DNA of 64,000 nucleotides from Myxococcales bacterium (GTDB lineage Bacteria; Myxococcota; Myxococcia; Myxococcales; JAJYLH01), in contig JAJYLH010000012.1 in the NCBI GenBank assembly GCA_021787845.1, positions 33,017-97,016 on the forward strand. The letters are read 5' to 3'. Positions 47,081-55,624 of this stretch are shown piece by piece. The translations under genes and the position numbers were made by a program. Under the pieces are notes generated by a model, which searched no databases, was not told the origin of the DNA, and saw only the letters and a list, made by a program, of their open reading frames with translations. How positions within the stretch are numbered: the stretch's first letter is position 1; each line of letters begins with the position of its first letter.

Positions 47081-48583
47081 ATGGCACTCGTCAAGGTCGG
47101 GCTGACCAACGGCGCTCTCGATGAGCAGGACGCCGACGTCCTCGCGCTCGCGTTCTCGCCCGAGGATCTCGACCGCGGCAAGCTCAAGGGCAGCGCGCTG
47201 CGGCAGGTCGACCGCGCGCTCGGCGGAGTGCTGCAATCGGCGGTGCAGGACGCCGAGCTGGACGGCAAGAGCGGCTCGGACCTCTCGCTGCACACCCACG
47301 GCAAGCTCCCGGCCACCCACGTCGTGCTCCTGGGCGTCGGCGCGAAGACGGGCCTCGACCCCGACACCGCGCGCGTCGCCGCGAGCCGGGCGGTGAAGAC
47401 GGCCCAGCGTCTCAAGGCGACCTCGGTCGCGCTCTGCTTTCCCTTCGGCGACGCGCCCCTCTGGCTCCAGGCGGCCGCGGAAGGGGCCCAGCTCGGCGCA
47501 TACAGGTTCGACCGTTACCTCTCGGAAAAGAAGACGCGTCCGGTCGAGCACCTCGACCTGGTCCTCGCCCGCCCGGCCGGGAAGGCCGACCGGCAGGCGG
47601 TGCAGCTCGGCCTCGACGTGGGCGAAGCGGTGGCGTTCGCGCGCGACCTGGTGAACGAGCCGGCGAGCGTGATGGGGCCGGACGCCCTCGCGCAGGCCGC
47701 GCGCAGCCTCGCGCGCGACGGGAATCTGCAGGTCCAGGTGCTCGGCGAGAAGGAAATCGAGAAGCTCGGGATGCGCCTGTTCCTCGGCGTCACCCGGGGC
47801 TCGACCCGGCCGCCGAGGTTGGTCCACGTCGCCTGGGAGCCGGGCAAGACCGCTAAAGCCCGGCCTCTGGCCCTGGTCGGCAAGGCCATCACCTTCGACT
47901 CCGGCGGGCTGTCGCTGAAGACCGCGGAGGGCATGAGCACGATGAAGTCGGACATGGCGGGGAGCGCGGCGGTGCTGGGGGCGATGCGGGTGGTCGCCAA
48001 GCTCAAGCCCGCGTTCGCCGTCCACGCGTACCTCGGCGCCTGCGAGAACATGCCGAGCGGGAGCGCGCAACGGCCGGGCGACGTGGTCCGGGGGAAGAAT
48101 GGGAAGACCGTGGAGGTGGTCAACACCGATGCCGAGGGGCGGCTGGTCCTCGCCGACGTCCTCGCCTGGGCGGCGGAGAAGAAGCCCGCGGCGCTGGTCG
48201 ACCTCGCGACCCTGACCGGAGCGGCGGTGGTGGCACTGGGGCCGTACACGACGGCGGTCTATTCGACCGACGAGAAGCTGGCGGCAGAGGTGCTCGACGC
48301 GGCGAAGACCGCGGGCGAGGACATGTGGCGGCTGCCGCTGACGGAGAGCTTGAAGGAGCTGAACAAGAGCCCGGTCGCCGACCTCAAGAACACCGGCGGC
48401 CGCTACGGGGGGTCCATCACCGCGGCCCTGTTCTTGCGGGAGTTCGTGGGCGACGTGCCCTGGGCGCACCTGGACATCGCGGGCCCGGCGTTCCTGGAGA
48501 AGGAGCACGGCACCGACCCGCGGGGCGGCACCGGCGCCGGAGTGCGGACGCTGGTCGAGCTGGTCCGTCGGCGGATGCGGTAG
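47081..48583 (+). CDS. pepA: Leucyl aminopeptidase (M17)
   Basis: Cytosolic di-metal aminopeptidase of 500 residues. The N-terminal macro-like domain is followed by a catalytic part with LVGKAITFDSGGLSLK (metal-binding Lys and Asp), the diagnostic NTDAEGRLVLAD, and the active site SDMAGSAAVLGAM and LDIAGPAF. ATG 47081 is preceded by GAAAGGGGCG. The stop codon overlaps the likely Shine-Dalgarno of the BMC gene, so the two are coupled. Confidence 0.95.
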   Translation: MALVKVGLTNGALDEQDADVLALAFSPEDLDRGKLKGSALRQVDRALGGVLQSAVQDAELDGKSGSDLSLHTHGKLPATHVVLLGVGAKTGLDPDTARVAASRAVKTAQRLKATSVALCFPFGDAPLWLQAAAEGAQLGAYRFDRYLSEKKTRPVEHLDLVLARPAGKADRQAVQLGLDVGEAVAFARDLVNEPASVMGPDALAQAARSLARDGNLQVQVLGEKEIEKLGMRLFLGVTRGSTRPPRLVHVAWEPGKTAKARPLALVGKAITFDSGGLSLKTAEGMSTMKSDMAGSAAVLGAMRVVAKLKPAFAVHAYLGACENMPSGSAQRPGDVVRGKNGKTVEVVNTDAEGRLVLADVLAWAAEKKPAALVDLATLTGAAVVALGPYTTAVYSTDEKLAAEVLDAAKTAGEDMWRLPLTESLKELNKSPVADLKNTGGRYGGSITAALFLREFVGDVPWAHLDIAGPAFLEKEHGTDPRGGTGAGVRTLVELVRRRMR

Positions 48584-48595
48584 GGGGAAGCGGTC

Positions 48596-49162
48596 TTGCT
48601 CCACGTGCCGGCGCCGTACGGCCCCGCTCTCGGGTTCCTCGAGGTGAGCTCCATCGCCCGGGGAATCGTGGTCTGCGACGCGGTGGTGAAGAAGGCAGCG
48701 GTACGGCTCCTGCTCACCGAGACGGTGACGCCGGGGAAGTACCTGGTGCTCTTCGACGGCGGCGAGGCGGAGGTGGAGGAGTCGCTCGGCGCCGGCCTCG
48801 AGACGGCTCGGGACGCGCTCGTCGACCGGCTCTATCTCCCGCACCCGCACGACGATTTGTGGCGGGGGCTTGCCGGGACCGTCGCGCGGCCGCAGCTCGA
48901 CTCGGTCGCGGTGATCGAGGCGGGGTCGGTCGCGAGCACGATCGGCGCGTGCGACGCCTCGCTCAAGGCGGCCGAGGTGCGGCTCGTCCAGATTCACCTC
49001 GCGCGCGGCATCGGCGGCAAGGGCTGGTTCGCGCTCTCCGGGCCGCTCGACCAGATCGAGAGCGCGACCGAGGCGGCGACACGCGCCCTGGCCGACGGCC
49101 TGCTCGCGGGGGTGGAAATCATCCCGCGCCCTCACGAGGACCTCGGCGGCACGGCGGTGTAG
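48596..49162 (+). CDS. Tandem BMC-domain shell protein (BMC-T, PduT-like)
   Basis: A bacterial-microcompartment trimeric shell protein, 188 residues with two fused BMC domains. Domain 1 (about 10-85) has ALGFLEVSSIARGIVVCDAV, KKAAVRLLLTETVTPGKYLV. Domain 2 (about 103-180) has SVAVIEAGSVASTIGACDAS, KAAEVRLVQIHLARGIGGKG. The layout matches PduT. The pore Cys that binds a 4Fe-4S cluster in PduT (Cys38) aligns with Thr45, so the cluster is probably absent. No other shell or cargo gene lies within the window. TTG start at 48596 with GGGGGAAG upstream, 12 bp after pepA. Confidence 0.85.
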   Translation: MLHVPAPYGPALGFLEVSSIARGIVVCDAVVKKAAVRLLLTETVTPGKYLVLFDGGEAEVEESLGAGLETARDALVDRLYLPHPHDDLWRGLAGTVARPQLDSVAVIEAGSVASTIGACDASLKAAEVRLVQIHLARGIGGKGWFALSGPLDQIESATEAATRALADGLLAGVEIIPRPHEDLGGTAV

Positions 49163-49184
49163 GTCGAAGCACCCGCGAACGGGC

Positions 49185-50192
49185 TCAGCGAGGCCGATCG
49201 GACCGATCAGTCCGATCCGACCGATCGGTCTGATCGGACGTTGACCGAAACCCCGGCCCTCCCTCGCCGACCTTCCGTGCCTCCTGGAGCAGCCGCCAGC
49301 ACATCCCGTCGAAGGTCTCGACAGGTCTCCAGCCCTCCAGCGGCGGAAGAGCCGGGTGATGGCGCCGTGGCTCAGCGAGAGCGAGCCAGTCGACCTCCAG
49401 CGGGGCCGGCGCGGCGAAGGGATCGGCCGGAACGGTGTCCGGCACCGCTGCCGGAGGACGAGTGAGCTCCGCCCTCACCCGAGCGATGGTGGCCAGGAGC
49501 TGCGCTTTCGGGCTGCCGCGGAGCGCGACGACGGCCAACGGCTCCGCCGCCAACTGACGGGCGAGGCTGAGGTGCGTCGCCAGCACGTGGTCGCAGGGGC
49601 GCCGCCCGCCGCCGCAGGTGCAGGTGGCCGCGACCGACGACAGCCGCCGCGGGACGAGCTGCAAGCCGCACTCGTCGCAGGCCTCGAGGAGCGCTACCGG
49701 CACGCGCCCGGCGTCGAGGTCCCTCTCGAGCGCTTCGCCCGACGTGCGTTGCGCGAGCTGCCGTGCGACCCGAGCCCATTGCGCTTCGGTGAAGGGGGCG
49801 AGCTTGAGCTGCACGCGATGAGGCTTCTGCCGGACGCCACCGATGCTGCTCTCCACGACGCCCGGACGAACGTCCAGCGCCCGCACGAGCGATTCCAGCT
49901 CCCAGCCGCCGCCGGCGCCGACCTCGGCCATCCAGCCCGCCTCACGTAGAAGCCCCCGCCAGGCATGGGCAAACGACGACCTGTGCGCCGGCACCGCTTC
50001 CGTCAGGCTGGGGCGCACCCGGGCCTCATGCGCGCGCCGCCACCAGGGCGCCTCTCCCTCCGGCGATTCGGGATGGAACACGCGCGTTCGCGGCGGCCGT
50101 GCGTCTCGGTCGCGCTCGACATCGGTTTCGCCGGCCCTCGCGCTCGTCGAGACGTGGTCGGTCGGAGGCTGCCAGCGAGACGGCTTGGACAT
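49185..50192 (-). CDS. SWIM zinc-finger protein
   Basis: A 335-residue protein with a SWIM finger ATCTCGGGRRPCDHVLATH (CxC...CxH) at about 190-210, a DNA- or protein-binding fold often found with Swi2/Snf2 partners. The N-terminal half has conserved-looking patches (FAHAWRGLLREAGWM), and a second CxxC lies at CDECG. The C-terminus runs into a GATC-array repeat (SDQTDRSDRTDRSDRPR), so the last 20 or so residues are repeat-derived. It is divergent from the tetR operon. No Snf2 helicase is nearby. Confidence 0.82.
   Translation of the reverse strand: MSKPSRWQPPTDHVSTSARAGETDVERDRDARPPRTRVFHPESPEGEAPWWRRAHEARVRPSLTEAVPAHRSSFAHAWRGLLREAGWMAEVGAGGGWELESLVRALDVRPGVVESSIGGVRQKPHRVQLKLAPFTEAQWARVARQLAQRTSGEALERDLDAGRVPVALLEACDECGLQLVPRRLSSVAATCTCGGGRRPCDHVLATHLSLARQLAAEPLAVVALRGSPKAQLLATIARVRAELTRPPAAVPDTVPADPFAAPAPLEVDWLALAEPRRHHPALPPLEGWRPVETFDGMCWRLLQEARKVGEGGPGFRSTSDQTDRSDRTDRSDRPR
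49196..49239. repeat. GATC 9-bp array, 3' end of SWIM gene
   Basis: The array overlaps the last codons and the stop of the SWIM gene. Units GATCAGTCC and GATCCGACC are visible. Confidence 0.8.
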
Positions 50193-50319
50193 CGCAATCG
50201 AGGAGGCATCTTATCCGGCGGCCGGTTGTCCCTCGCTCGCGGCCCACCCTCGACGGCGCTCGGGACGGGGCAGCGATCGAAGGCGCCGCTCGGACGCCGC
50301 TGCCGAGTTTTCGCGGAAA

Positions 50320-50345
50320 ACAAACCGTCTTGACTGACTGTTTGT
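50320..50345 (+). promoter_or_regulatory. TetR-type operator over the tetR -35 box
   Basis: ACAAACCGTC (50320-50329), a 6-base centre TTGACT, then GACTGTTTGT (50336-50345). The arms are complementary except at one position. The centre is itself a consensus-like -35 box for tetR, which starts at 50369; a poor -10 TACACG is at 50354. This fits autorepression of the operon by its own TetR regulator. Confidence 0.7.
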
Positions 50346-50368
50346 GAAGGTGGTACACGGCCGCGCCG

Positions 50369-51010
50369 ATGGTGGGAGTGACGGCGACGCGGCCGCGGCG
50401 AACGCAGGCCGAACGACGGGAAGAGACGCGGCGGGCGCTGCTCGACGCGACGGTCGAGGCGCTGACCGAGCTCGGTTACGCGCGGACGACCACCCTCGAG
50501 GTCCAGAAGCGCTCTTCCCTTTCGAGAGGGGCGCTGCTCCACCATTTCCCGTCGAAGGCCGAGCTGATCGTCGAGGCGGTCCACTACATGGCCGAGCTGC
50601 GCGGCGCGGAGATTCGACGGTTGGCGGCGGAGCTTCCGGAGGGCGGCGACCGGATCGACCGGGTGATCGACCTCTTGTGGGAGAGCTTCTCCGGTCCGCT
50701 GTTCACGGTGTCGCTGGAGCTGCGGGTGGCGGCGCGGACCGACCCGGAGCTGCGCGCGCCGCTGGCGGACGAAGAGCGCCGGCTGCGACGGGAGATTCTG
50801 TCGCTCGCGCGGGAGCTGTTCGGGCCTGAGACGGCAGCGCAACCGGAGTTTGGCAGCGCTCTCGAGCTCACTTTGAATCTGCTGATCGGCGCGGCGATGA
50901 CCAGCATGCTCTTGCCGCGGCACCCGCACTTCGCTGGGCTGCTCGGGCAGTCGAAGAAGGTGTTCGCTTCTCTCGTGCACCCTCGTGACTTGACGCGTGT
51001 GCGTGCGTGA
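50369..51010 (+). CDS. TetR-family transcriptional regulator
   Basis: A 213-residue repressor. The N-terminal helix-turn-helix (about 12-58) has RREETRRALLDATVEALTELG, LEVQKRSSLSRGALLHHFPSKAELI. The C-terminal ligand domain is helical and not conserved. It heads an operon whose next gene has its GTG and ATG starts overlapping or just after its stop. The ligand is probably an acyl-CoA, by context. The short leader suggests transcription very near the start codon. Confidence 0.92.
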   Translation: MVGVTATRPRRTQAERREETRRALLDATVEALTELGYARTTTLEVQKRSSLSRGALLHHFPSKAELIVEAVHYMAELRGAEIRRLAAELPEGGDRIDRVIDLLWESFSGPLFTVSLELRVAARTDPELRAPLADEERRLRREILSLARELFGPETAAQPEFGSALELTLNLLIGAAMTSMLLPRHPHFAGLLGQSKKVFASLVHPRDLTRVRA

Positions 51011-51033
51011 CGCGCGCGCAGGAGGAAGGACGA

Positions 51034-54000
51034 ATGGCCAAGGAGCTTCGGTTCGACGGTCGAGTGGCAATCGTCACCGGCGCGGGCGGTGGTCTGGGCA
51101 AGGCGCATGCGCTCCTGCTCGCCTCGCGAGGGGCGAAGGTGGTGGTGAACGACCTGGGCGGCTCGTTCACCGGCGAGGGGAAGTCGGCCTCGGCCGCGGA
51201 CCGGGTCGTCGAGGAGATCAGGAGCGCTGGCGGAGAGGCCGTCGCCAACTACGACTCGGTGGAAGACGGCGCGAAGATCGTCGAGACCGCGATGAAGACC
51301 TTCGGGCGGCTCGACATCGTGGTGAACAACGCCGGCATCCTGCGCGACGTGTCGTTCCAGAAGATGACCGACGACGACTGGGAGAAGATCTATCGCGTCC
51401 ATGTCCTCGGGACGTTCCGCGTCACCCACGCCGCCTGGCCGATTCTGCGGGAGCAGGGGTACGGGCGCGTCATCGTCACCGCGTCCGCGGCGGGCATCTA
51501 CGGGAACTTCGGCCAGGCGAACTATGCGGCAGCGAAGCTGGGCCTCTTCGGGTTCGCGAGCACCCTCGCGCTCGAGGGGCGCAAGAAGAACATCCTCGTC
51601 AACACCATCGCGCCCATCGCCGGGTCGCGGATGACGGAAACGGTGCTGCCCCCCGAGATGATCGCGGCGCTCAAGCCGGAGTATGTCTCGCCGCTGGTGG
51701 CGCGGCTGGTACACGAAGAGAGCGAGGAGACCGGGAGCCTCTTCGAGGTCGGAGGCGGGTTCTTCGCCAAGCTCCGGTGGGAGCGGGCGAAGGGCAAGCT
51801 CTTCCGCGTCGGGCGCCAGATCCGCATCGAGGACGTCGACCAGGCGTGGGACCAGATCACGAGCTTCGAAAACGCGGAGCATCCGGACAGCGTCGCCGCC
51901 TCGATGCAGCCGATCCTAGCGAACGTCGAGAAGGGTCCGAGCCAGGGCGGCAACGACCTCATCGACGTGGACGAATCGCTCGGCTTCGAGTTCCCGCCGA
52001 TCGAGTCGAGCTACGACGAACGGGACCTCGCGGTCTACGCGCTCGGCGTCGGGGCGGCGCGGGATCCGCTCGACACGCGCGACCTCCAGCTCGTCTACGA
52101 GATGCACAGCGGGGGGATGAAAGCGCTGCCGACCTACGGCGTGGTCCCGGCGATCAGCGCGATTCTCGACCTCGCGAAAAAGGGCATCCAGCCGCCGGGG
52201 ATGCACTACGGCCTCGACCGGATCCTGCACGGCGAGCAGTACACCGAGGTGCTGCGGCCGCTGCCGACGAACGCGAAACTCACGCACAAGGCGCGCGTCA
52301 AGCACATCTGGGACAAGGGCAAGGGCGCCGTCGTCGTCACCGAGGTGAAGAGCTACGACGAGCACGGCGAGGAGCTGATTCGCAACGACGTGACGATGTT
52401 CATCCGCGGCGCCGGCGGCTGGGGCGGCGAGCGGGGGCCGTCGAGCGACATCAACAACCCGCCTGCCCGCGCGCCCGATGCCGTGGTGCAAGAGCGCATC
52501 CCCGAGAATGCAGCGCTCCTGTACCGCCTGAGCGGCGACTGGAACCCGCTCCACGCCGACCCGGAATTCGCGATGGCGGTGGGCTTCCAGCGGCCGATCC
52601 TCCACGGGCTGTGCAGCTTCGGTTACGCCGGGCGCCACGTGATTTCCAAGTTCGCGCCGGAGGGCAACCCGGACTTCTTCAAGAGCATCCAGGCGCGGTT
52701 CGCGGAGACGGTCTACCCGGGCGAGACCCTGGTCACCGAGATGTGGAAGGAGAGCGACACCCGCATCGTCTTCCGCTGCAAGATCGCGGAACGCGACAAG
52801 GTCGCCATCTCCAACGCGGCCATCGAGCTCTTCAAAGAGGTGCCGAAGCCCAAGAGCCAGGCGACAGCGCAGCCGACCGCCGCGAAGAGCGAGGCTGCGG
52901 CGCCGGCCGAGCCGCTGAGCGCGGATATCTTCGGCGCCATCGACGCCTTCTTGAAGGCCAACGCGGAGGTGGTGGGCAAGGTGAAGACCGTCTACCAGTT
53001 CAAGCTGAGCGCGCCGGCGAGCGTCTGGACCGTCGACGCGAAGAACGCCGGCGGTGGCGCGACCCCGGGAGAGACGCAGAAGCCGCAATGCACGCTGTCG
53101 ATGAGCGACGGCGACTTCCTCGCGATGTGCACCGGCAAGGCCGACGCGATGAAGCTGTTCACCTCGGGGAAGATGAAGATTTCCGGCGACGTCCTGGCGT
53201 CGCAGAAGCTCGAGTTCTTGCGGAAGATTCCGCCGGACCTGGTGATCGAGCGGATGAAGGCGCGGGGAGCGGCGCCGGCGGGCAAGGCGGAAGCGCAGCC
53301 GCAGGCCGAGACCGCCGCCGACGCTTCGCCGACGAGCTGGGACGTCTTCGTCGCCATCCGCGACCACGTGGGGCGGCATCCAGAGCTGGCGCAGAAGATT
53401 CAGACGGTCTTCGTCTTCAAGCTCGCCGACCCGCCGAGCGCGTGGACGGTCGACCTGAAGAACGGGAAGGGCTCGGTCGAGGAGGGCGAAACGAAGAAGG
53501 CGGACTGCACGCTGGCGATCACGGAGGCCAACTTCCTGGACATGACGAGCGGCAAGGCGGACTCGATGAAGCTCTTCACCTCGGGCAAGCTCAAGATTTC
53601 CGGGAACGTGATGGCCTCGCAGAAGCTCAACTTCCTGCAGAAGATCGACAAGGAGGAGGCGAAGGCGGCGGTCATGAGGGCGCGAGCGGCGGGGGCTGCG
53701 GGCAAGAGCGCTGCCGCTTCGCAGCCGGCCGGGGCGGCGGAAGCGAACGCGCCCAAGGTCTTCGCGGCGCTCGCCCAGCGGCTGGCCGAGAATCCCAAGC
53801 TGAAGGACGAGGTGCAGGCGGTCGTCCAGTTCCGGGTGAAGGAGCCGGAGGGCGCCTGGGTGGCGGATTTCTCGAGCCCGACGCCGGCGGTCCAGGAGGG
53901 CACGAGCGACAAGGCCACGGCGACGCTCACGCTGAATGACGGCGATCTCGGAGAGCTGGTGCGTGGCGAAGCGAGCGCGCAGGACCTCTTCCAGCATGGC

Positions 54001-54066
54001 AAGCTGCGGGCCGACGGCGACGTCACCGTGGCGCACCGGCTGGGTTTCCTGAAGGGGCTGGCGTAG
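51034..54066 (+). CDS. MFE-2-like enzyme: SDR, hydratase-2 and three SCP2 domains
   Basis: A multifunctional beta-oxidation enzyme of 1010 residues from ATG 51034 (GGAGGAAGGA upstream). Residues 1-300: SDR 3-hydroxyacyl-CoA dehydrogenase, NAD motif TGAGGGLGKA, Ser151, Tyr164, Lys168 (NYAAAK). Residues about 315-600: MaoC/hydratase-2, with Asp502 and His507 in SGDWNPLHADPEFA matching human MFE-2 catalytic residues. Then three SCP2 sterol-carrier domains at about 628-735, 767-875 and 905-1010, joined by Ala/Pro/Lys linkers. Human MFE-2 has one SCP2 domain. The enzyme would process 2-methyl or sterol side-chain acyl-CoAs. The operon partner is a thiolase. Confidence 0.92.
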   Translation: MAKELRFDGRVAIVTGAGGGLGKAHALLLASRGAKVVVNDLGGSFTGEGKSASAADRVVEEIRSAGGEAVANYDSVEDGAKIVETAMKTFGRLDIVVNNAGILRDVSFQKMTDDDWEKIYRVHVLGTFRVTHAAWPILREQGYGRVIVTASAAGIYGNFGQANYAAAKLGLFGFASTLALEGRKKNILVNTIAPIAGSRMTETVLPPEMIAALKPEYVSPLVARLVHEESEETGSLFEVGGGFFAKLRWERAKGKLFRVGRQIRIEDVDQAWDQITSFENAEHPDSVAASMQPILANVEKGPSQGGNDLIDVDESLGFEFPPIESSYDERDLAVYALGVGAARDPLDTRDLQLVYEMHSGGMKALPTYGVVPAISAILDLAKKGIQPPGMHYGLDRILHGEQYTEVLRPLPTNAKLTHKARVKHIWDKGKGAVVVTEVKSYDEHGEELIRNDVTMFIRGAGGWGGERGPSSDINNPPARAPDAVVQERIPENAALLYRLSGDWNPLHADPEFAMAVGFQRPILHGLCSFGYAGRHVISKFAPEGNPDFFKSIQARFAETVYPGETLVTEMWKESDTRIVFRCKIAERDKVAISNAAIELFKEVPKPKSQATAQPTAAKSEAAAPAEPLSADIFGAIDAFLKANAEVVGKVKTVYQFKLSAPASVWTVDAKNAGGGATPGETQKPQCTLSMSDGDFLAMCTGKADAMKLFTSGKMKISGDVLASQKLEFLRKIPPDLVIERMKARGAAPAGKAEAQPQAETAADASPTSWDVFVAIRDHVGRHPELAQKIQTVFVFKLADPPSAWTVDLKNGKGSVEEGETKKADCTLAITEANFLDMTSGKADSMKLFTSGKLKISGNVMASQKLNFLQKIDKEEAKAAVMRARAAGAAGKSAAASQPAGAAEANAPKVFAALAQRLAENPKLKDEVQAVVQFRVKEPEGAWVADFSSPTPAVQEGTSDKATATLTLNDGDLGELVRGEASAQDLFQHGKLRADGDVTVAHRLGFLKGLA

Positions 54067-54115
54067 ACAAGACCGGAAAAGAGAGTTTCGAGAACCCTCG
54101 CGGACGGAGGCAACG

Positions 54116-55297
54116 ATGGCACGCAAGGTGAATGTGATTGGCGTAGGGATGGTCAACTTCCAGAAGCCAGGCGCGAGCGAGCCGTACAACGTGATGGCGT
54201 CGAAGGCGATACGGGCGGCGCTCAAGGATGCCGGCATCGGTTTCGAGGAGCTGGAGCAGGCGTACGCCGGCTACATCTACGGCGACTCGACCTGCGGGCA
54301 GCGCGCCGTCTACGAGGTCGGACAGACCGGCATCCCGGTGTTCAACGTGAACAACAACTGCGCCACCGGCTCGTCGGCGATCATGCTCGCGAGGCAGGCC
54401 GTCGAGGCGGGCGCGGCCGAGTGCGCGCTGGCGGTCGGCTTCGAACAGATGCAGAAGGGCGCGCTCGGCTCGATGTGGAACGACCGGACGAACCCGATGG
54501 ATTTTCACGTCGGCGTGATGAACGCGCTGCAGGGCTTCAACGAGGCGCCGCCGGCGGCCCAGATGTTCGGCGGCGCGGGCCGCGAGTACCGCTGGAAGTA
54601 CGGGACCAAGCGGGAGACGTTCGCGAAGGTCAGCGAGAAGGCGCGCAAGCACGCGGCGAAGGATCCGTACGCGCTGTTTCGCGAGGAGCTGTCGGTCGAG
54701 CAGATCCTGGCGAGCCCGGAGATCTTCGACCCGCTGACGCGCTACCAGTGCTGCCCGCCGACCTGCGGCTCAGCGGCAGCGATTCTGTGCTCCGACGAGT
54801 TCGCGAAGAAGCACGGCATCGACAACCCGGTGTGGATCGCCGCGCAGGCGATGCGGACCGACTATCCGACGAGCTTCGACGGCAAGTCGATGATCAAGAT
54901 GTGCGGCTACGACCTCGCGAAGAACGCGGCGGACGCGGTCTACCAGAAGAGCGGCCTCGGCCCGAAGGACGTGGACGTCATCGAGCTGCACGACTGCTTC
55001 ACGTCGAACGAGCTCCTCAGCTACGAGGCGCTCGGGCTATGCCCCGAGGGCGGCGCCGAGAAGCTGGTGTGGGACGGCGACAACACCTACGGCGGCAAGT
55101 GGGTGACGAACCCCAGCGGCGGTCTCCTCTCGAAAGGGCACCCGATCGGCGCGACCGGTGTCGCTCAGTGTACCGAGCTCGTGTGGCAGCTCCGGGGCCA
55201 GGCGGAAGCCCGCCAGGTCGAAGGCGCGAAGGTCGCGCTCCAGCACAACCTGGGTCTCGGCGGCGCCTGCGTGGTGACGATGTACCGGCGCGGGTGA
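54116..55297 (+). CDS. SCPx-type thiolase
   Basis: A 393-residue thiolase-like enzyme of the sterol-carrier-protein-x/lipid-transfer class, cleaving 3-ketoacyl-CoA. Catalytic Cys82 in FNVNNNCATGSSAIM; the C-terminal motif is GHPIGATGVAQ, with the closing HNLGLGGACVV. It lacks its own SCP2 domain; those are on the adjacent MFE-2-like protein. It ends the TetR operon (49 bp gap). Very similar in layout to peroxisomal SCPx. Confidence 0.92.
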   Translation: MARKVNVIGVGMVNFQKPGASEPYNVMASKAIRAALKDAGIGFEELEQAYAGYIYGDSTCGQRAVYEVGQTGIPVFNVNNNCATGSSAIMLARQAVEAGAAECALAVGFEQMQKGALGSMWNDRTNPMDFHVGVMNALQGFNEAPPAAQMFGGAGREYRWKYGTKRETFAKVSEKARKHAAKDPYALFREELSVEQILASPEIFDPLTRYQCCPPTCGSAAAILCSDEFAKKHGIDNPVWIAAQAMRTDYPTSFDGKSMIKMCGYDLAKNAADAVYQKSGLGPKDVDVIELHDCFTSNELLSYEALGLCPEGGAEKLVWDGDNTYGGKWVTNPSGGLLSKGHPIGATGVAQCTELVWQLRGQAEARQVEGAKVALQHNLGLGGACVVTMYRRG

Positions 55298-55356
55298 GGA
55301 AGGCACCAGCGCTGCTGGCCGGCTTCTAAGCTGTCGCGCTCGTCTTGGGCACGGCC

Positions 55357-55398
55357 GATCAGACCGATCGGTCGGATCCGACTGATCGGTCTGATCAG
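55357..55398. repeat. GATC 9-bp array
   Basis: Array immediately after the thiolase gene. With the next element (55420-55520) and the citrate synthase terminator (55543-55577) it fills the 327-bp gap, which holds no gene. Confidence 0.8.
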
Positions 55399-55419
55399 CG
55401 CAGACGACGAGCCCGAAAT

Positions 55420-55520
55420 GGAGCCGGACACGTAAGTGTCCGGGTTGAGCAAGGCGCTTGCGGGGAGAGTGGCGCTGGTCGGAGGCGATGCCTGACCCGG
55501 AGCCTGACGTGTCCGGCTCC
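55420..55520. repeat. 101-bp element with 11-bp terminal inverted repeats
   Basis: Second copy of the family: begins GGAGCCGGACA, ends TGTCCGGCTCC. Left inner CACGTAAGTGTCCGGGTTG aligns with the copy at 7017. The centre differs. Confidence 0.75.
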
Positions 55521-55542
55521 AACTCGGGCACATCCGACAGAA

Positions 55543-55577
55543 CGAAAAGGGGCGCCCCGTTTCCGAGGCGCCCCTTC
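55543..55577 (-). terminator. Intrinsic terminator of citrate synthase
   Basis: On the minus strand AAGGGGCGCC, a 10-base loop, then GGCGCCCCTT followed by TTCGTT. A perfect 10-bp stem with a short T-rich tail, 48 bases after the stop codon. Confidence 0.8.
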
Positions 55578-55624
55578 GTGGCTCTCGGCGGCTGCCCGAG
55601 ACCTGGAGCCGCTAGGCGACAGCG

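Noticed and set aside
48596..49162. Full bacterial microcompartment locus
   Set aside because: No BMC-H, BMC-P or signature enzyme (diol dehydratase, ethanolamine lyase, RuBisCO) is within the window.
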